Assembly: GCA_027459505.1 (NCBI GenBank)
Contig: DAIDIE010000029.1
Location: 124,001 to 188,000 of the forward strand
Source: Acidobacteriota bacterium
Lineage (GTDB): Bacteria > Acidobacteriota > Terriglobia > Terriglobales > SCQP01
Length of the DNA: 64,000 nucleotides
Direction of reading: 5' to 3'
Shown: one piece after another, positions 19,627-28,175 of the stretch
Layout: every line of letters begins with the position of its first letter
How positions within the stretch are numbered: position 1 is the first letter of the stretch
Made by a program: the position numbers and the translations under genes
The notes under the pieces: generated by a model
The model's database searches: none
The model's input: only the letters and a program-made list of their open reading frames with translations
What the model was told of the DNA's origin: nothing

Positions 19627-20754
19627 CTATATCCGGTTCCCGGAATTGCCTGGGCTGGTTACCGCCACCGGAGCGGCCAACTCGGCCTCCCTTTGGACCA
19701 CAGCCGGCTGAGCGCCTCCCGCCGTGACCACCACATCGCCTTCTTCGGGAAGCAATGGTAGTTGCAGGTTCCTTTGTTCGCGATGTTCGTCGTAGGCGCG
19801 TACAATCTGCTGCACCAGGTTGTGCCGCACCACGTCATGGTCGTCGAAGTAGATCATCGCGATTCCGTTCACCCGCGCCAGCACGTCGATGGCTTGCAGC
19901 AATCCGCTGGGCTTGCCTTGCGGCAGATCGATCTGCGTAATATCGCCGGTAATCACCACTTTGGAGTTGAACCCCATACGCGTGAGGAACATCTTCATCT
20001 GCTCCTGGGTGGTGTTCTGGGCCTCGTCGAGGATGATGAAGGCGTCATTGAGCGTGCGTCCGCGCATGAACGCAATGGGCGCGATTTCGATGGTGTTGCG
20101 CTCCAATAAACGCTCCACCTTCTCGGAGTCGAGCAGGTCATAGAGTGCGTCGTAAAGCGGACGCAGGAACGGGTCCACTTTTTCCTGCAGAGTTCCCGGC
20201 AAAAAGCCGAGCTTTTCGCCCGCTTCCACCGCCGGACGCGCCAGCACGATGCGGTTTACCTCTTTGTTGAGCAGGGCGGAGACGGCCATGGCAACGGCCA
20301 GGTATGTCTTGCCGGTGCCCGCGGGCCCGATCCCAAACACCATGTCATTGCGGCCGATCGCGTCCAGATAGCGGCGCTGATTAGCGGTCTTGGGCTGCAG
20401 AACCTTTTTTCCGAACGAGCGCTGTTTTCCGCTCTGCGCCAGCCCGTGCAGCGCAACGTTGGGATCGTCCACTACAACTTGCAGTAAGGAGCGCAGATCG
20501 CCGTTCTGGAACTGGTGGCCCTCGCGGCGCAGGCGCTCGTAGTCGACCACAATGCTTTCCATGCGCGCGACACTGCTTTCCGGCCCCTCCACTTCAATCG
20601 CGTCGGAAGCCAACGAGATACGGAGTTGCAGCCCCTTTTCCAGAAGACGCAGGTTTTCGTCCAGGGTGCCGAAGAGCGACTCGACGCCGCCGCTGAGCTC
20701 AATGCTTTTTTTCATAGAACGCCGCTGCGGCTCCGCTGATGGAGTCCATGGCAT
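19627..20754 (-). CDS. phoH: PhoH-like ATPase (PhoL)
   Basis: RNA helicase-like P-loop ATPase associated with YbeY in rRNA processing, 375 aa. Walker A is GIGPAGTGKTYLAVAM, Walker B AFIILDEAQNTT, with the family segments PAVEAGEKLGFLPGTLQEKVDPFLRPLYDAL and SKVVITGDITQIDLP. A KH-like N-terminal part precedes them. The ORF extends to 20949, but AGGAGG lies right before ATG 20754, deciding the start; the next ATG (20715) has no such site. ybeY and the CBS gene follow downstream. Confidence 0.93.
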   Translation of the reverse strand: MPWTPSAEPQRRSMKKSIELSGGVESLFGTLDENLRLLEKGLQLRISLASDAIEVEGPESSVARMESIVVDYERLRREGHQFQNGDLRSLLQVVVDDPNVALHGLAQSGKQRSFGKKVLQPKTANQRRYLDAIGRNDMVFGIGPAGTGKTYLAVAMAVSALLNKEVNRIVLARPAVEAGEKLGFLPGTLQEKVDPFLRPLYDALYDLLDSEKVERLLERNTIEIAPIAFMRGRTLNDAFIILDEAQNTTQEQMKMFLTRMGFNSKVVITGDITQIDLPQGKPSGLLQAIDVLARVNGIAMIYFDDHDVVRHNLVQQIVRAYDEHREQRNLQLPLLPEEGDVVVTAGGAQPAVVQREAELAAPVAVTSPGNSGNRI

Positions 20755-21217
20755 GCCTCCTCCTGAGGGCAAATCAAATTGTTGTGGGGATGGGTACGGC
20801 GAGGACGAGCGTGGCGGCCAGGCACCAAGCTTGTATGGCCATCTTGGTAGCCATCCTGGTAGCAATGATCCCGGTGCTGATCGTCCCCTGAAACGGCTGT
20901 CAAAAGTACCATTGAGTCCACTCCCTGTCCGCCTGACAGGGAATTGCAAGGCAGCGTACTACGCGTCTGGCTCCGGGTCAATGCCCTTCAACAGGAAAAG
21001 CGCATTCCGGCCTCCCAAAGACGTTTTCCCCTGCCTTTCCTATACTTTAGATGCGTACAGCGGATCCGGGTGGCAGGTCGCGGCGCGATTTTCTCTGCCA
21101 ACTCTGGGCGGGGGGCAAACAGGACGCGCCCCAGGGCCCGCTTCTCGATACAGGAATTGTTGGCTGGCAACTTAACATCGCGTTTTTCCGGTCTCGGCAG
21201 TCATCCCCAACCCAGCC
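20755..21217. other. Divergent intergenic region phoH / rpsT
   Basis: About 540 bp separate the phoH start from rpsT. Apart from the rpsT promoter no gene, tRNA or strong hairpin is seen. ORFs on both strands here have non-coding composition. Confidence 0.5.
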
Positions 21218-21247
21218 TTGGCGTTGCGGCGCAACTTCATGTACAAT
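21218..21247 (+). promoter_or_regulatory. rpsT: Sigma-70-like promoter for rpsT
   Basis: TTGGCG (4/6) and TACAAT (5/6) with an 18-bp spacer lie about 50 bp before the rpsT ATG. Confidence 0.5.
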
Positions 21248-21297
21248 AGGGATTTACCAGCAAGGGAGTTTTGGGTCCCAGCGACCCCAGACACAAC

Positions 21298-21570
21298 ATG
21301 GCAAATCATCCGTCAGCACTGAAGCGCGTCCGTCAGACCCGTACCCGTACCGCCCGCAACCGTTCCAACACCAGCCGGCTGCGCACCGCCATCAAGAAGT
21401 TCCGCGCCGTTCTGGCCGAAGGCGATAAGAGCACGGCAGACCAGCTCCTGGTCCCCACCCTGGTCACCATCGACAAGTCGATCCAGAAGGGTGTGCTGCA
21501 CCACAACGCCGCCGACCGCTACAAGTCGAGCCTCACGCTGGCCTATAACCAGCTCAAGGCCAAGGCCTAA
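21298..21570 (+). CDS. rpsT: 30S ribosomal protein S20
   Basis: Small-subunit primary 16S-binding protein of 90 aa, made of basic helices. It begins MANHPSALKRVRQTRTRTAR, a typical S20 N-terminus, and ends YKSSLTLAYNQLKAKA. The ORF opens at 21271, but ATG 21298 matches the family. The gene is monocistronic, with its own promoter and terminator. Confidence 0.96.
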   Translation: MANHPSALKRVRQTRTRTARNRSNTSRLRTAIKKFRAVLAEGDKSTADQLLVPTLVTIDKSIQKGVLHHNAADRYKSSLTLAYNQLKAKA

Positions 21571-21594
21571 AGTCCAGGCACACAGACAGCTTTT

Positions 21595-21632
21595 GAAAGC
21601 CGGGGCAGGATGCCAGTCCTGCTCCGGCTTTC
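21595..21632 (+). terminator. Intrinsic terminator of rpsT
   Basis: A 16-bp stem GAAAGCCGGGGCAGGA / TCCTGCTCCGGCTTTC (one G-U pair) with a 6-nt loop lies 24 bp after rpsT, followed by TATTT. It touches the end of the convergent membrane-hydrolase gene. Confidence 0.75.
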
Positions 21633-22678
21633 TATTTGGCGGCGCGTTTCAGCCGCTCCCCGGCGCCGCGCCACTGAAAGTGTTCGCTCACTACCTGGTT
21701 TCCAGGATTGACTAGGGCGTTCAGCGCCATCCCCGGTCCCCGCTCCACGTTGTAGAAGCGCAGGTCCGTGAGGATCACTTCCTGGTTCAGTCCGTTGGGT
21801 GTTGGCTGCGCCAGAACTTCAATCCAGGGAAAACGCGAGAAGTTCAAGAACACCTTTGCCGGGTGCGTCTGCTCCACCGCTCGAATGGCATTGCTCATGG
21901 GAGCGCGCGGGAGCTCCTGCTCGGGAGCATCGGGATCCCGGGCTTCGGTGTGGGCGTCTTCGGTAAAGAGCCAATCGTTGTGCGACGTTTCCACAATGGC
22001 GCCCCAGCGCCAGGGGCTGCCGAAAGTGGGCATTGCCGCCGCCACCAATGGCGCTTCGCCGCCATAAAGCCGGCCCTCGATGCCGGTCAACGCCCGTGCA
22101 TGCCCATAGGCGCGCAATCCCCACCAGCCGCAGACCGCGAGCAATCCCAGTAGCGCGCTGGTCTGATAACGCGGCTTGGCCAGCCCGCTGCTGACCTCCC
22201 GCGCCAATAGCCCAAACAGCATGGGCAGCAGCAGGAAGGCAAACAGGATCAGCCACAGCCAGGGATCGATGATCGGGCTGATGTCCCAGGCATACCAGTG
22301 AGTGTTCAGCGGATAGAGAATGCGTATTCCGTAACTGTTGGTCAAATCCAGCAGGAGATGCGATCCCACCCCCACCAAGCCTACCGCCAGCAGCGTTCCC
22401 CACCCCGGAACTATAGTGCTGGAGTCCCGGCGTGCGCGCCGCCGTGTTGCCCAGCGCAAGACGAAGGCAATAGCGATGGTCCAGACGGGGAGGAAAATCA
22501 GCGAGTGGGTAAGCGCTCGATGCCGCGCCAGGTAGGCAATGCCGCGCAGGCCGCCAATGATGTCCAGGTCGGGAGCATTGGCGGCGAAGATCAGGGCGGT
22601 GGTCGCGTAAGCCGTGCGCTTTTTGAAGAAGGCGCGCGAAAGCGCAATGCCCACCAGCGTGTGCGTCAGGTTATCCAA
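21632..22678 (-). CDS. Membrane-bound metal-dependent hydrolase, YdjM family
   Basis: Integral membrane protein of 348 aa. It opens MDNLTHTLVGIALSRAFF, and the metal-binding wording continues with APDLDII, HRALTHSL and GSHLLLDLTNSYG (His/Asp sites). About four transmembrane segments lie in the first 190 residues. The C-terminal ~150 residues form a soluble domain. The start codon is TTG, with AGGAG upstream on the minus strand. The family's role is not firmly known; membrane stress and SOS links have been proposed for E. coli YdjM. Confidence 0.83.
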   Translation of the reverse strand: MDNLTHTLVGIALSRAFFKKRTAYATTALIFAANAPDLDIIGGLRGIAYLARHRALTHSLIFLPVWTIAIAFVLRWATRRRARRDSSTIVPGWGTLLAVGLVGVGSHLLLDLTNSYGIRILYPLNTHWYAWDISPIIDPWLWLILFAFLLLPMLFGLLAREVSSGLAKPRYQTSALLGLLAVCGWWGLRAYGHARALTGIEGRLYGGEAPLVAAAMPTFGSPWRWGAIVETSHNDWLFTEDAHTEARDPDAPEQELPRAPMSNAIRAVEQTHPAKVFLNFSRFPWIEVLAQPTPNGLNQEVILTDLRFYNVERGPGMALNALVNPGNQVVSEHFQWRGAGERLKRAAK

Positions 22679-22732
22679 TAGCCGCGCTCCTGATTTTGAG
22701 TATAGAAGCCAAGCTGGGCCGCTGACTTCGCC

Positions 22733-22876
22733 TCAGCGCCCAAGCCCCTTTTTGCCCAACCCAAGCAGCAGCAGAACGATTGCGGCAAGCTGTGCGAAAA
22801 GCCAGGCAAACAGTACATCCGGGCCCGTCCACGGCGACATTTGTGCCGCTTTGGTCTGTACCTCGGTTTCCGGCAT
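22733..22876 (-). CDS. 47-aa single-pass membrane protein (not in ORF track)
   Basis: Small ORF between yqeY and the YdjM-type gene. The ATG is preceded by GGAGG with 8-nt spacing, a very strong site. A polar N-terminal half (MPETEVQTKAAQMSPWTG) is followed by one transmembrane helix (LFAWLFAQLAAIVLLLLGLG) and a basic end KKGLGR, predicting an N-out/C-in orientation. It lies 32 bp after yqeY and 54 bp before the next gene in the same direction, so it is probably co-transcribed. No family recognised. Confidence 0.6.
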   Translation of the reverse strand: MPETEVQTKAAQMSPWTGPDVLFAWLFAQLAAIVLLLLGLGKKGLGR

Positions 22877-22908
22877 GTTGTCGCCCTCCGGAATCTTCGG
22901 ATATTTGC

Positions 22909-23361
22909 TCAGCCCAACAGCCGCTTCACCGTTTCACTGACCAGTTTTCCGTCTACGCGCTGGTTGGCGGCCTGAAACTTCGCCATGCTCGCCTTCATCA
23001 CCGTTCCCATATCCTTGGCGGAACTGGCGCCCGTTTCCTGAATCGCGGCGCGCACCGTTGCTTCCACCTCGCCGGCGCTGAGCGCCTGCGGCAGATAGGC
23101 ATTGATGATGGTGATTTCCTTGCGTTCCTTATCGGCCAGTTCCTGGCGTCCGCCCTGTTGAAACTGCGTCACCGCGTCTTCGCGCTGCTTGATCTGGGTG
23201 GCGAGCACCTGCATGACCTCGGGATCGGTGAGCGGCTGGCGCTTGTCGATTTCCCGGTTCTTGATGGCACTTTTGATCATGCGCAAGGTCGACAGCCGCA
23301 GTTCGTCTTTGGCTTTCATCGCGGCTGTCATGTCTTTAGTAATCTGTTCGAGGATGGGCAT
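22909..23361 (-). CDS. yqeY: YqeY/GatB-like tRNA amidotransferase-tail domain protein
   Basis: Protein of 150 aa with the helical YqeY fold seen in the tail of GatB/GatE. Motifs are LEQITKDMTAAMKAKDELRLSTLRMIKSAIKN, ITIINAYLPQALS and KDMGTVMKASMAKF. It probably binds tRNA or a partner enzyme; the exact role is unknown. It is 85 bp downstream of hisA on the same strand and may be the distal part of the his transcript. Confidence 0.9.
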   Translation of the reverse strand: MPILEQITKDMTAAMKAKDELRLSTLRMIKSAIKNREIDKRQPLTDPEVMQVLATQIKQREDAVTQFQQGGRQELADKERKEITIINAYLPQALSAGEVEATVRAAIQETGASSAKDMGTVMKASMAKFQAANQRVDGKLVSETVKRLLG

Positions 23362-23446
23362 GGCCTACTCCTTCTTGGATGATTCGTTTGGGCGACTGTC
23401 TGCTGGCTTCACCTGAAGCGCGTCTTCCCCTCTCCTGCTCAGACGA

Positions 23447-24178
23447 TCAGTGGTCAACAGCCGTAACCTGCTTGTTCGCGGCCTGCATGGCTCGTTGCCG
23501 CAATACTTCCAGCGGCAGCTTGCCCGTATACAGCGACATGCCAAGCACGCTGTTGCAGCGCAACGCCTCCAGAGCGTCAATCTCTTCCAGGGAAGAGATA
23601 CCCCCGGCCACCGTCAACCCGGCGTTGGTGGCGGCGCGTACCTCGCGCACACGGTCCAGCGGAATCCCTTGCATGAGCCCCTCGGTATCGACGTTGGTGA
23701 AGAGAAACTCCGCCGTGTAGGGTTCCATCAAGCGGACGGCTTCCACGCTGGTTAGAGGCAACAGCTTCCGCCAGCCGCCCACCGCCACCTGCCCGTTACG
23801 GGCGTCCACGCCCAGCATGATATGCTCGCGCCGCAGCGCCTGCAAAGATTCCAGGAACGCAAAGTCCGGTTTACCGTCGCGAAACGCCGCGCTGGCAACG
23901 ATGACCTGTTCGGCTCCCCAATCCAGCACCTGCCGCGCGCGTTCCACCGAGCGGATGCCGCCGCCAACGCGCACGCGGTACCCCGCCCGGCAGCAGCGCT
24001 CCACCAGCGCGCCGTTGTTGCCCTCGCCCTTGGCGGCGTCCAGATCGATGATCTGCAGAACCGGAAAGCCGCGAAACAGCTCCAGCATTTCCTGGAGATC
24101 GCGCTCCAGCGCCTTCTGTTCGCCCTGAATGAGCTGCACCACCGTGCCGCCCTGGAAGTCGATTGCGGGAATGATCAT
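23447..24178 (-). CDS. hisA: Phosphoribosylformimino-5-aminoimidazole carboxamide ribotide isomerase
   Basis: Amadori isomerase, fourth step of histidine synthesis (ProFAR to PRFAR); a (beta-alpha)8 barrel of 243 aa. The catalytic acid is in MIIPAIDFQGG, phosphate loops in VRVGGGIRS and VAGGISSLEEI, and the second acid region is GVDARNG. The loop usually written DG-x-x-x-G reads NVDTEGLMQGIP, a variant reminiscent of eukaryotic HIS6-like sequences. Ten bp separate it from hisHF upstream. Confidence 0.92.
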   Translation of the reverse strand: MIIPAIDFQGGTVVQLIQGEQKALERDLQEMLELFRGFPVLQIIDLDAAKGEGNNGALVERCCRAGYRVRVGGGIRSVERARQVLDWGAEQVIVASAAFRDGKPDFAFLESLQALRREHIMLGVDARNGQVAVGGWRKLLPLTSVEAVRLMEPYTAEFLFTNVDTEGLMQGIPLDRVREVRAATNAGLTVAGGISSLEEIDALEALRCNSVLGMSLYTGKLPLEVLRQRAMQAANKQVTAVDH

Positions 24179-24187
24179 GGAAGTCCG

Positions 24188-25591
24188 CTACCAGCGCATG
24201 CGCATGGGAATGCCCCGGCCGGCAAGTTCCTGCTTTAAATCGCGAATGCCGATCTCGCCAAAGTGAAAAATAGAAGCGGCCAGCGCCGCGTCGGCGCGCC
24301 CTTCCTGGAAAACATGAACAAAATCGCCGGGCTTACCCCCGCCGCCCGAGGCAATTACCGGTATCTGGACCGCCTGGCTGACCGCTGCGGTGAGCTCGCA
24401 ATCAAAGCCGCTCTTGGTCCCGTCACGATCCATGCTGGTCAACAGGATCTCGCCCGCTCCGCGCTGCTCGGCCTCCCGCGCCCACTCGACCGCGTCTTTT
24501 CCGGTCGGGGTGCGGCCGCCGTGAATGAACACTTCCCATCCGCCCCCCGCTCTCCGTCGAGCGTCGATGGCCGCCAATACCGCCTGCGAACCGAAGGCGC
24601 CCGCCAGTTCCGTAATCAGTGCCGGGTTTTGCACCGCGGCCGTGTTCACGCTGACCTTGTCAGCCCCGGCCTGCAGGATCTCGCCCGCATCCTCCAGTTT
24701 CCGCACACCGCCGCCAACGCTGAAGGGGATGAACAACTCGCGCGCCACGCGCCGCACTGTCTCAATTAAAATCGGCCGCGCCTCGTGTGACGCGGAGATA
24801 TCCAGCAGCACCAGTTCGTCCGCGCCGGATTGGTTGTAGGCCGCGGCCAGTTCCGCCGGATCGCCGCTGTCGCGCAGCGCCACAAAGTTCACGCCCTTGA
24901 CGACCCGCCCCTGGTGGACATCGAGGCAGGGAATAATACGGCGTGCCGGCGTGCGCTGGATCGCCGCTGGAGGCCGCACCGCCACCGGCGCCACGCGCGG
25001 CAGCGTGACAAAGTTGGTCAGCACCGCCAGACCGGCCTTGCCGGATTTTTCCGGGTGAAACTGCACCGCGTAGACGTTGTCGCGCTCGGCCACTGCCGCA
25101 AACGGCTCGGGATAGTGACCGGCATAAGTCGTTTCTTCTCCTACGGGCGCGTGGTAGGAGTGGGTGAAATAAAAGGCGGGGCTAGATCCCAACCCGGCCA
25201 GCATCCGCGATGGGCGCAGTCCCACCACCGGGCTCCAGCCCACGTGCGGCACCTTCACCCCGGGCTGAAAGCGGCGCACCTGTCCGCGCCACACCCCAAG
25301 GCCGGCAACGCCGGGCGCCTCCTCGCTGCCTTCGAAAAGCGCCTGCAAACCCACGCAAATGCCGAGAAAGGGTTTCCCCTGCGCAATGGCCTCCAGGACC
25401 GGCTGCCGCAGCCCGCGCCGGTCGAGCGCCTCCAGCATCGAGCCAAAGTGCCCAACCCCGGGCAGGATGACCTTGTCCGCTTTCCGCACCACCTCCGCAT
25501 CGGCGGTAAGCTCGTGCCGTGCCCCGAGATAACTCAAGGCTTTGCTGACCGAAGCGGCGTTGCCCGCCCCGTAATCGATCAGCGCGATCAT
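24188..25591 (-). CDS. hisHF: Fused imidazole glycerol phosphate synthase HisH-HisF
   Basis: One polypeptide (467 aa) containing both halves of IGP synthase, which converts PRFAR plus glutamine to IGP and AICAR. Residues 1-~200 are the class I glutaminase: ALIDYGAGN, the nucleophile in GICVGLQAL, the catalytic His in [10 protein letters not shown] Pro/Arg/Ala linker ([14 protein letters not shown]) joins HisF, with [12 protein letters not shown] (first Asp), [14 protein letters not shown] (second Asp), [11 protein letters not shown] and VIASGGGG. All catalytic residues are present and the frame is uninterrupted. ATG 25591 matches the HisH N-terminus; the ORF opens at 25621. Confidence 0.93.
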   Translation of the reverse strand: MIALIDYGAGNAASVSKALSYLGARHELTADAEVVRKADKVILPGVGHFGSMLEALDRRGLRQPVLEAIAQGKPFLGICVGLQALFEGSEEAPGVAGLGVWRGQVRRFQPGVKVPHVGWSPVVGLRPSRMLAGLGSSPAFYFTHSYHAPVGEETTYAGHYPEPFAAVAERDNVYAVQFHPEKSGKAGLAVLTNFVTLPRVAPVAVRPPAAIQRTPARRIIPCLDVHQGRVVKGVNFVALRDSGDPAELAAAYNQSGADELVLLDISASHEARPILIETVRRVARELFIPFSVGGGVRKLEDAGEILQAGADKVSVNTAAVQNPALITELAGAFGSQAVLAAIDARRRAGGGWEVFIHGGRTPTGKDAVEWAREAEQRGAGEILLTSMDRDGTKSGFDCELTAAVSQAVQIPVIASGGGGKPGDFVHVFQEGRADAALAASIFHFGEIGIRDLKQELAGRGIPMRMRW

Positions 25592-25635
25592 GAAGTCGCG
25601 TTTTTCTGTGTGCTCACCCATGCCTGGCAGCTTTC

Positions 25636-26340
25636 TTAAAGCAGTCCTTTCGTGCTCGGCAAAACATCCTTCATGCGCTCATCCCGCGAACAGGCGTTCC
25701 GGAGCGCACGCGCGAAGGCTTTGAAAATGGCCTCGATCTTGTGGTGATTGCTGCGTCCGTAGACTGTCTTGACATGCACGTTGGCGCGCGCCCCCATGGC
25801 AAAGCCGTCAAAAAAGTCATGCACCAGTTCGGTCTGCAGGTCGCCTACCCTGACTGTGCGGACTTTGGTCTCCGTGACCGCGTGCGGACGCCCGCTGAGG
25901 TCGACCGCCGCCAAACCGAGCGTTTCGTCCATCGGCATCAGAAAGTACCCGGCGCGATTGATCCCCTTGCGGTCTCCCAGCGCCTGGTCAAAAGCGTTGC
26001 CCAACGCGATGCCGGTGTCTTCAACCGTGTGGTGCTGGTCGACATCCAAGTCCCCCACCACTTTAAGGGTCAGGTCAAAACCGCCATGCCGGGTGAATAA
26101 CTCCAGCATGTGATCGAAAAAGCGGATCCCGGTGGAGATCTGGTAGGCGCCGGCGCCATCCACGGTGAGTTCCAGATCGATCTGCGTTTCGCGTGTGTGG
26201 CGCCGCAGACTGGCCTGCCGGATGGCGCCTGGGCTGCGCGTCCCAGCTCTGCCAACGCTCACCGCGCCTTTGCCGTTCCCCGGTTTTGTCCGCCGGGCCG
26301 CCGCACCGGAAACAGCCGGCTTCTTACCGTTATTGGTCAT
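25636..26340 (-). CDS. hisB: Imidazoleglycerol-phosphate dehydratase
   Basis: Mn-dependent dehydratase of the histidine pathway, 234 aa, with only the dehydratase domain. Metal ligands are visible in [29 protein letters not shown] and [20 protein letters not shown]. About 40 extra basic, low-complexity residues precede the domain (from [15 protein letters not shown] onwards is family sequence). The fused N-terminal phosphatase known from enterobacterial HisB is absent. The start overlaps the end of hisC-HAD by four bases. Confidence 0.94.
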   Translation of the reverse strand: MTNNGKKPAVSGAAARRTKPGNGKGAVSVGRAGTRSPGAIRQASLRRHTRETQIDLELTVDGAGAYQISTGIRFFDHMLELFTRHGGFDLTLKVVGDLDVDQHHTVEDTGIALGNAFDQALGDRKGINRAGYFLMPMDETLGLAAVDLSGRPHAVTETKVRTVRVGDLQTELVHDFFDGFAMGARANVHVKTVYGRSNHHKIEAIFKAFARALRNACSRDERMKDVLPSTKGLL

Positions 26341-28175
26341 ATTTTTGCGGCGCTCCTTTCCAGCGAAATCTCTCCTGCCAGCACGGCCTGCGCTACTTGC
26401 GCCACGTTTTCGCGAACGGCGAGGCTGCCGTTCTTCTCAAATAGTTGCCGCATGACCTGGAAGCTCAAATGATCCGAGGGCAACACTCCCAGGAAGGCCA
26501 CTCCGGCGGAGCGGGCGCAACGCGCGTCATCGACGGTGTCGCCGATATAAGCCGCCATCCGGGCCGGCGCGAACTGTTGCCCCAGACAGAGCAGACCTTC
26601 CGGATCGGGTTTGCCGCGCTCGACGTCTTCCATGGCCAGCAGCTTCTCGAAATACCCGGTCACCGCGAAGCGGCGCAGCACAAATTCGGCGTCCTCGCGC
26701 GGCCGTCCCGTATAGATGGCCAGCCGGTAATACTGCTGAAGCTGTTCCAACAACGCGGTGGGCAACAGCCAGCGCTCGCACTGGATGAGTCCGTTCCCGT
26801 TGTCGCCGCGATACACCTGGTTGAAGGCCGCCACGATCTGCGCATAGGGAAACTCCTTGCCGCGGCGCCGCAAGATCTCTTGCGTGAGGTCCCAGTCGTT
26901 GTTGAATCCGCCCTGATTTTTGAGCGCCTGCACCTCTTCCGGGGCGACCTCTCCTCCGCCCAGCCGGAAAACGGTTTCGCGAATGGCGCGGCGATAGGAG
27001 TCGCGAACTTCCACCAGAACGCCATCCATATCAAACACCAGCCACGGCTTTTCCGCCGCTACCGGCGGCGCGGGGCTTGCCGCGAGCCGTTTCCAGGTGC
27101 CTTCCAGCAGTGTGATCGCTGTCTTTGTTTGCTCGACCGTGCCGCAGGTAATGCGTACCGCGCCCGGGTAATCGGCGCGGCGATCGCGCAACAAAATTCC
27201 ATTCGCGCGAAACTCCCGCAGCAACGTGCTGGCGTGGGCGCCCGCCTGGAAGAGCACGAAGTTGGCGTAGCTTTTCCAGTAGGGAATACCCAGCCGTTCC
27301 AGCGCCTCTTCGATCAAGCCGCGGCTGGCAATTGTCTCCCGGCGATAATTGCTGACCCAGCCGCGTTCCCGCACCGCCGCCCGTCCACAGATCACCGCGA
27401 GCATGTTGACGTTATACGGGGGATGCGCCTTGCGCAGCGTGGGCGTCATCGCAGGGTGTGCGAAGAGCGCTCCCAGCCGCAACCCCGCCAACCCATAGGC
27501 TTTGGAGAAGGTGCGCGCCACCAGCAGGTTGGGCAGGCGCAACACCTCATCCAGCAATCCGCGGTTCTCTTCGCTGACGAAATCGGCGTAGGCCTCATCC
27601 ACAAACACCAGCAGGTTAGGGAAGTCTTCCGCCAGCCGGACCAGCTCGTCTCCATCCGCCAGCGTTCCGGTTGGATTGTTGGGGCTGGCCACGAAGACCA
27701 TGCGTGTCTTTCCGGTCACCGCTGCGCGCAGCGCCGTCATATCCAGGCGGAACTCGGCCGCCCCTGGCGCAATCTCTGCCTCCAGGTAGCGCTGTGGGCG
27801 CAGCACCGCCTCAGCCTGCTGGCTGTAAAAGCGGTACATCGAGAAGGTAGGCTCGACGAACACGACTTCGTCGCCGCGATCCACAAACGTTTCCACCGCG
27901 AGCAGGATGGCGTCGTCAACGCCGTTCGTGAGCACCATGCTCTCCGGTGTGTGTCCAAAGCTGGCGGCGATTTCGCTTTCACCCTGGCTGTATTCGGGGT
28001 AGCGCGCCAAGTCTTCAGCCGTCGCGCTGTGCAGTGCCTCCAGTACCGCCGGCGAGCAGCCTTGCGTGTTTTCGTTGAAATCCAGGCGCAGCCCGGTGCG
28101 GCCCTCCAGCGGCGGGTGATAGGGCTGCATCTTTTCAATCGCCGGGCGCACGCGCGGCAAAGGCCGGTTGCTCAT
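26337..28175 (-). CDS. hisC: Histidinol-phosphate aminotransferase fused to a HAD-superfamily phosphatase
   Basis: Bifunctional 612-aa protein. Residues 1-~370 are a fold-type I PLP aminotransferase: [28 protein letters not shown], the PLP lysine in [14 protein letters not shown], and the Arg in VRITCG. Residues ~385-612 are a subfamily IA HAD enzyme with [11 protein letters not shown] (nucleophile Asp), IYTGRP, GKPDPEG and [12 protein letters not shown]. The true ATG ([11 protein letters not shown]) at 28175 overlaps the hisD stop as ATGA; the longer tracked ORF is a shadow of hisD. No other histidinol-phosphatase is in the operon, so the HAD part probably performs that step. Confidence 0.92.
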   Translation of the reverse strand: MSNRPLPRVRPAIEKMQPYHPPLEGRTGLRLDFNENTQGCSPAVLEALHSATAEDLARYPEYSQGESEIAASFGHTPESMVLTNGVDDAILLAVETFVDRGDEVVFVEPTFSMYRFYSQQAEAVLRPQRYLEAEIAPGAAEFRLDMTALRAAVTGKTRMVFVASPNNPTGTLADGDELVRLAEDFPNLLVFVDEAYADFVSEENRGLLDEVLRLPNLLVARTFSKAYGLAGLRLGALFAHPAMTPTLRKAHPPYNVNMLAVICGRAAVRERGWVSNYRRETIASRGLIEEALERLGIPYWKSYANFVLFQAGAHASTLLREFRANGILLRDRRADYPGAVRITCGTVEQTKTAITLLEGTWKRLAASPAPPVAAEKPWLVFDMDGVLVEVRDSYRRAIRETVFRLGGGEVAPEEVQALKNQGGFNNDWDLTQEILRRRGKEFPYAQIVAAFNQVYRGDNGNGLIQCERWLLPTALLEQLQQYYRLAIYTGRPREDAEFVLRRFAVTGYFEKLLAMEDVERGKPDPEGLLCLGQQFAPARMAAYIGDTVDDARCARSAGVAFLGVLPSDHLSFQVMRQLFEKNGSLAVRENVAQVAQAVLAGEISLERSAAKI

